DNA from: Benincasa hispida
Lineage: Eukaryota > Streptophyta > Magnoliopsida > Cucurbitales > Cucurbitaceae
DNA length: 64,000 nucleotides
NCBI RefSeq assembly: GCF_009727055.1
Contig: NC_052350.1
Location: 43,271,828-43,335,827 of the forward strand
Direction of reading: 5' to 3'
Part shown: piece after piece, positions 59,599 through 64,000 of the stretch
How the letters are laid out: every line of letters begins with the position of its first letter
Position numbering within the stretch: the stretch's first letter is position 1
Made by a program: the position numbers and the translations under genes
The notes under the pieces: generated by a model
Seen by the model: the letters and a program-made list of their open reading frames with translations, nothing else
Told to the model about the DNA's origin: nothing
Databases searched by the model: none

Positions 59599-61016
59599 TG
59601 TCACATCCCGCCCCAAACTACCCTCTAGGCCTGTGGAAAGGATGTGACCGCAGCAGTTATCAACCTTTTTGTTGACACTTACTGCCTAGTAACTCTTGTG
59701 GAAATAACTCTGATACCAAGCTGTCACACCCTGCCCTAGACTACCCTCTAAGCCTAGGAGAGGATGTGACTGCAGTAGTTATCAACCCTTTTGTTGACAC
59801 TTACTGTCTAATAACTCTTGCGAAAATAACTCTGATACTAATGAAACAAATTCAACAACCAACTGTTTAAGTTAAGGAGGCAAATAATAACGGATTAAGT
59901 AGGCCCATTTTATTACAACAATGTAACATTTATACAACTCCAAGACTTATCTACAAGGTTTACAACAACAACTGTAAAACCCTCCGGAAGTGTAACTGTG
60001 ACTTGTGGCAGACCTTGACCTTAGTAGCACCCTGGAACTCCTTACCTTTCACTACTTGGGAAGAAAAACATGAAATAACAGAATGAGCTTCACAAAGCTC
60101 AGTGAGTGGTAAGCAACTTCTAGAGTCTATTTCAACTCATCAATAATAAGCATAGCATAAATATGAGGTTACATTCAAACCTCCGCCTTGAATGAGTCTG
60201 TTTCCAACTCTATTTACGCGCACGGTAGATAGCTAAACTGATAAGTAACTAGAATGAGTATGTTGTCTACCTACACACACAGTAGATAGATAATTGTTAC
60301 TAAATACAACACTTACTCTTTACATTTCCTTTTCTAATATGTGCACATAGCTCCTCGCTTATGGGCTCAGAAGCTAGGTCCGTCGGCCCTCTGACCATTT
60401 CATACGAGGATCCTCTCACAGGCTCAGGAACTAGACCTCTCGGTCCCCTGACCATCCTGTGAGGTTTTGCTTACGGGCTCAGGCACTAAGTCTATTGACC
60501 CCCTGACCATCCCGATCACATAATCTCATTCTCATGCTATATAATCATTCATAACATAAACATATACAATTTAGTCTAAAAGATATGCTTTAATACTAAA
60601 GGAAAGTACCACTCACCTTGTTCGTTTAGGAACCTTTCTCTCTAGAAGTTCCATGATCTTCTCGGGCTCCTCTTAAACCCTAAATTCCAGATTCAATTTA
60701 AAGCTCAGACTACCCATAGTTCTAGGATTTATCTCGTATTACTTCCTTCTACAAATATGCTCTAAAATGTCTCAGAAAGCTTATCTCAAAATCTTAGCTC
60801 ATAACTCCTCGTGGTTTCGTCGAAAACATCAAAACATCAAGACTGGCTCAGCTTACCCGACAACTCGACCCCTCTTTTTTTGCCTCATTCTCCAGCCCGA
60901 GTCCTCGGAGCTTCTTCTTCGGAAGCCCTACCCTAAACAATAGACTCTTTTAGCTTTCAGATGGCTTTAGAGTCATATCAAACGAACGAGTATTCTGGGA
61001 GAACTCCTCGTCCCTA
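59599..61016 (-). repeat. gypsy-type LTR, inverse orientation, with duplicated primer-site leader
   Basis: On the minus strand it mirrors the LTR at 18690-20675: ACCACGAGGAGTTATGAGCT, ATTTGTAGAAGGAAGTAATA, GGTGAGTGGT, then three imperfect 55-60-bp repeats (60350-60520, CTCAGGAACTAGxCC, CCCCTGACCAT), and CACTCACTGAGCTTTGTGAA. The primer-site plus leader unit, about 123 bp (59599-59721), is followed by a second copy (59722-59844). No coding domain is attached. Confidence 0.65.
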
Positions 61017-62822
61017 GCTGATGCTACTTCCTGTCCTTTCTGTCCGACAGCATCTCCCCTCTTGAAACCTCCTGACCAACGTATGGTCTTGCTACCAACA
61101 CATGGTCTCCTCTCAGTACACTTTTCTTTATGTCCTTTGAAGAGAATTTGAGTTATCATCTAAAATCCTTGACCCTATTTATATGCGTCCAAGATTTCTC
61201 TAAGGTCGACACCTTCTACTTGGCCATATGTCCAAGTGTTTTCCTTAGCATCTGCCAACTTCCAGCCTTCCCCACCTCCTGCTTGAGGTGTGTTTATCTC
61301 ACACCACCAACGCAACCCTTGCATCAACGCAATCTTAAGTGTCTTCCTCCTCTATAGTCAACACTTGAGGCTTAACTTTGCATGTCTACTCATGTATCCA
61401 TCTCATTTCCTTAAGGCCTAACACTCCCTCCTAGCAAGCTACATGTTTGGATGACGTCCTTCATATGCGTTCATCCTTCATATGCATCCATCTAACTCAA
61501 TATACATTCAATAGGATGATGACCAACACCCCTTTCAACGCATACTACTAGCCTCGGATATCCAACACATAGCATATCACCAATGCATAACATATCACCA
61601 ACGTATAGCATATCACCAACGCATAGTACATCACCAACGCATAGCACATCACCAATGCATAGCACAATGCATAAGACGGTCGCATGGCACCAACGCATTG
61701 ATCGGGTATGCGGCAGCCTCAAGTTGCACATCCAAAGGCACTGGACGTTGGATCCATTGGATGCGATGGATGCGTTGGATGAGATAGATGTGATGGATAG
61801 AGGCCTGCGGCGATGGAGGTGGGTGCGATGGATGCGTTGGACACGATGGTATGCATCTATGCGGCTGGAGATTAGATCAACACATGAGGTGCGATGGCTA
61901 CGATGGATGCATTGGACACGATGGTATGTGTCCATGCGGTCGAAGGCATGCAGCGGAAGGAGATGCGTTGGTAGTATGCGATGGAGGCATGCGGCCGAAG
62001 GAATGCGTTGGAGGCATACGGCCGAAGGAATGCATTGGTAGTATGCAATGGCATGCAGCAATGGATGTGATGGATATGATGGATGCGATGGCATGCAGCG
62101 ATGGATGCGGCAGTGCAATACTATGCGTTGGTGATGTGCTATGCGTTGGTGATGTACTATATGTTGGTGATGTGCTATGCGTTGGTGATGTGCTATGCAT
62201 TGGTGATGTACTATGCGTTGGTGATATGCTATGCGTTAGTGATATGCTATGCATTGATGATCTGCTATGTGTTGGATATCCGAGGCTATCAGTATGCATT
62301 GAAAGGGGTGTTGGTCATCATCCTAGTTGAATGCATATTGAGTTGGATGGACGCATATGAAGGATGAATGTATATGAAGGACGTCATCCAGATGTGTGGC
62401 TTGCTAGGAGGGAGTCTTAGGCCTTAAGGAAATGAGGTGGATGCATGAGTAGACATGCAAAGTTAAGCCTCAAGCGTTGGTTATGGAAGAGGAAGACACT
62501 TAAGATTGCGTTGATGCAAGGGTTGCGTTGATTGTGTGAAATGAAGACACCTCAAGCAGAAGGTGGAAAAGGCTGGAAGTTGGCATATGCTAAGGAAAAC
62601 ACTTTGACATGCAGCCAAGTAAAAGGTGTCGGCCTTAGAGAAATCTTGGACGCATATAAATTGGGCCAAGGACTTTAGATGAGATCTCAAATACTCTTCA
62701 AAGGACATAAAAAAGAATGTATTGAGAGGAGACCATGCGTTGATAGCAAGACCATGCATTGGTCAGGAGGTTCCAAGAGGGGAGATGCTATCGGACAGAA
62801 AGGACAGGAAGTAGCATCAGCT
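61017..62822. repeat. 1.8-kb imperfect palindrome of LTR halves around a minisatellite
   Basis: The left arm 61017-61675 and right arm about 62160-62822 are reverse complements about a centre near 61919. Checked points are the arm ends (AGCTGATGCTACTTCCTGTCC against GGACAGGAAGTAGCATCAGCT), TATA boxes (61177-61183 against 62654-62660), and GGATATCC near 61556 against 62275. The left arm continues the gypsy-type LTR, and the right arm is a truncated mirror copy. The long open frames here (61492-62118 -, 61583-62041 +, 61851-62330 +, 61898-62299 -) are translations of repeats. Confidence 0.88.
61565..62280. repeat. 18-bp and 9-bp minisatellites at palindrome centre
   Basis: Right side: about nine copies of an 18-bp unit GCGTTGGTGATGTGCTAT (62121-62280). 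Left side: about six copies of its reverse complement (61565-61672). Between them (about 61740-62110) are irregular GATGGATGC/GATGCGTTG repeats of about 9 bp, with scattered CATGCGGCCGAAGG units. Confidence 0.88.
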
Positions 62823-63635
62823 TGGGACATATAGTATAACTCTTATATTATATGATGCATGAGCATGCTATATGTAATTTAAATCATGCATACTAGTATA
62901 TTATAACACTTATAATATAAAATATTGCATGAATATCAAATGCATAACTTATGGTTGGTTTTAAAACTATATGACATACATTATGGCATATAATATAAAC
63001 ATACATCACATGCATATTTAACTAAAGTTGATGGACCGGGATAGTTAATCTCAAATTCGGAAAAGAAAAGGCTAAATTATTACAAAAGTTGAGTCCACCG
63101 GTTTGGAACAAGTGAACCGGGTCTTGAACCGCTCGCCTTGAAGCCTTGCAGCTTGATCGTGTAGCAAATGTCCCGACCGTCGAGCAACGAACGTCGAGTA
63201 TAAACTATCGTGTAACAACGATTGCGTAGCTTTGGACTATGCGATGAGCATGAAAGTCCACACGATCGTTTAGCACGCAACCCATGCGTTGAGTATCAAA
63301 TACCATGCGATCGTCTACTTCTCAAGCACCTACGCGATCATGCAGCCAACGCAACACAATCATGCAACAACTTTACATGATCGTATAGAAAACGAACACA
63401 TAGCAAAATCTAAACAATTGTTTAGTTCAAGCTCCACGATGTGACCATCGTTTCGTCTTCTCCATCGAAACGCACTGCAACCTTCACGTCTGAAGCTTCA
63501 CGAACGACTCAAAACCTTAACGAATACAGACTCGATTGCAAGTATAATGCCCAAAAACGTAGGGGCCCTTACAAATTAACTTTTGTAACTTAAACAGAGA
63601 CAACTATCCCATAAACATCCATCAACATATCTATG
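62823..63635. other. repeat-derived region, no gene
   Basis: Bases 62825-63010 are AT-rich with many GCATG/ATATA phrases, resembling copia leader sequence in inverse orientation. Bases 63150-63430 hold irregular repeats of CGATCGTGTAG/ACGATCGTTTAG type, like 6890-7250 and 34790-35030. The open frame 63080-63280 (-) is not convincing. Confidence 0.45.
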
Positions 63636-64000
63636 ACAAAAATTAAGAATTGGCTAGCGACCCAATTCCGAATGAAATATTTGGGAGAAGCTTAGTTTGA
63701 TCTGGAAATTTAGATCTTTAGAGATCGAAAGAACAAAACGCTACCTCTGTTTCAGGCATCGTACATTGGCAAAATGCTTGTCAATTTTTCGATGCAGAAC
63801 TCCAAGAGAGGTTTACTGCCTTTCAGATATGGAGTTATTTGTCTAAGAAACAGTGTTCTAAGACACCTCAAAAAGTTAAGGAAATGAGACGGATCCCCTA
63901 TGCATTGACTGTTGGCAGCCTGATGTATGTGAGTTATATACTAGACCTGACATCTGCTATGCGGTTGAGATAGTCAGTAGATATCAGTCTAATCCAGGAT
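63636..64000 (+). pseudogene. copia RT-RNase H connection fragment, element 4 (cut by window end)
   Basis: Translation gives TKIKNWLATQFRMKYLGEA, stop, FRDRKNKTLPLFQASYIGKML, MQNSKRGLLPFRYG, and after a frameshift frames matching RKRD-like, SLMY and TRPDICYA sequence. It corresponds to 2575-2940 of element 1. Stops and frameshifts show decay. It begins abruptly after unrelated sequence, so the upstream domains are missing here. Confidence 0.8.

Noticed and set aside
61565..61680. Regularly spaced repeats resembling a CRISPR array
   Set aside because: The units are contiguous 18-bp tandem repeats without unique spacers, in a plant nuclear context.
61492..62330. Frames of 133-208 codons on both strands
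   Set aside because: They translate 18-bp and 9-bp tandem repeats in several frames at once, which is the mark of low-complexity DNA and not of a gene.

Overview
The window looks like a repeat-rich stretch of a dicot nuclear genome, most likely a cucurbit. The evidence is AT-rich intergenic DNA, multi-exon genes with GT-AG introns, nested LTR retrotransposons, and a dispersed hairpin repeat built on CTATCA/TGATAG that I associate with cucurbit genomes. The family assignment is inference. No bacterial-type operon, CRISPR array, tRNA or rRNA gene was recognised by eye.

Two intact host genes were found. Both encode family 1 glycoside hydrolases (plant beta-glucosidases) with 13 exons each. Gene A (+, 12006-17281) encodes 486 residues and gene B (-, 25222-30574) encodes 507. 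They are convergent and about 7.9 kb apart. Exons 2 to 13 have identical lengths in the two genes, and promoter and 3' UTR similarity extends beyond the coding parts, so they are an inverted duplicate pair. Gene B keeps a secretion signal. In gene A the matching start codon is AGG instead of ATG, and the old signal region is shifted and stopped, so the protein probably starts downstream without a signal peptide.

Layout. 1-5571: 3' part of a decayed Ty1/copia element with a 1.9 kb LTR. 5640-6471: broken PIF/Harbinger (ALP1-like) transposase on the minus strand. 6480-7850: simple and tandem repeats, including a 134-bp minisatellite. 8-12 kb: AT-rich DNA with hairpin repeats. 12-17.3 kb: gene A, with a foldback element in intron 4 and an inverted-repeat insertion in intron 12. 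17.8-25 kb: LTR fragments of at least three families, plus a small chimeric piece of plastid DNA. 25.2-30.6 kb: gene B. 31.5-37.3 kb: a 2.1-kb direct duplication flanking an LTR fragment. 37.3-46.7 kb: AT-rich DNA, hairpin repeats and inverted LTR fragments. 46.9-55.0 kb: a second, nearly complete but dead copia element. 55.0-59.6 kb: a third copia element in inverse orientation, abutting the second. 59.6-62.8 kb: a gypsy-type LTR in inverse orientation joined to its own mirror copy through an 18-bp minisatellite. 63.6-64 kb: a fourth copia fragment cut by the window end.

Nothing here is a clear new biological system. The most interesting points are the apparent retargeting of one beta-glucosidase by loss of its start codon, the shared NEQ active-site variant, the chimeric plastid insert, the family of about 200-bp hairpins, and the large palindrome with two divergent LTR promoters.
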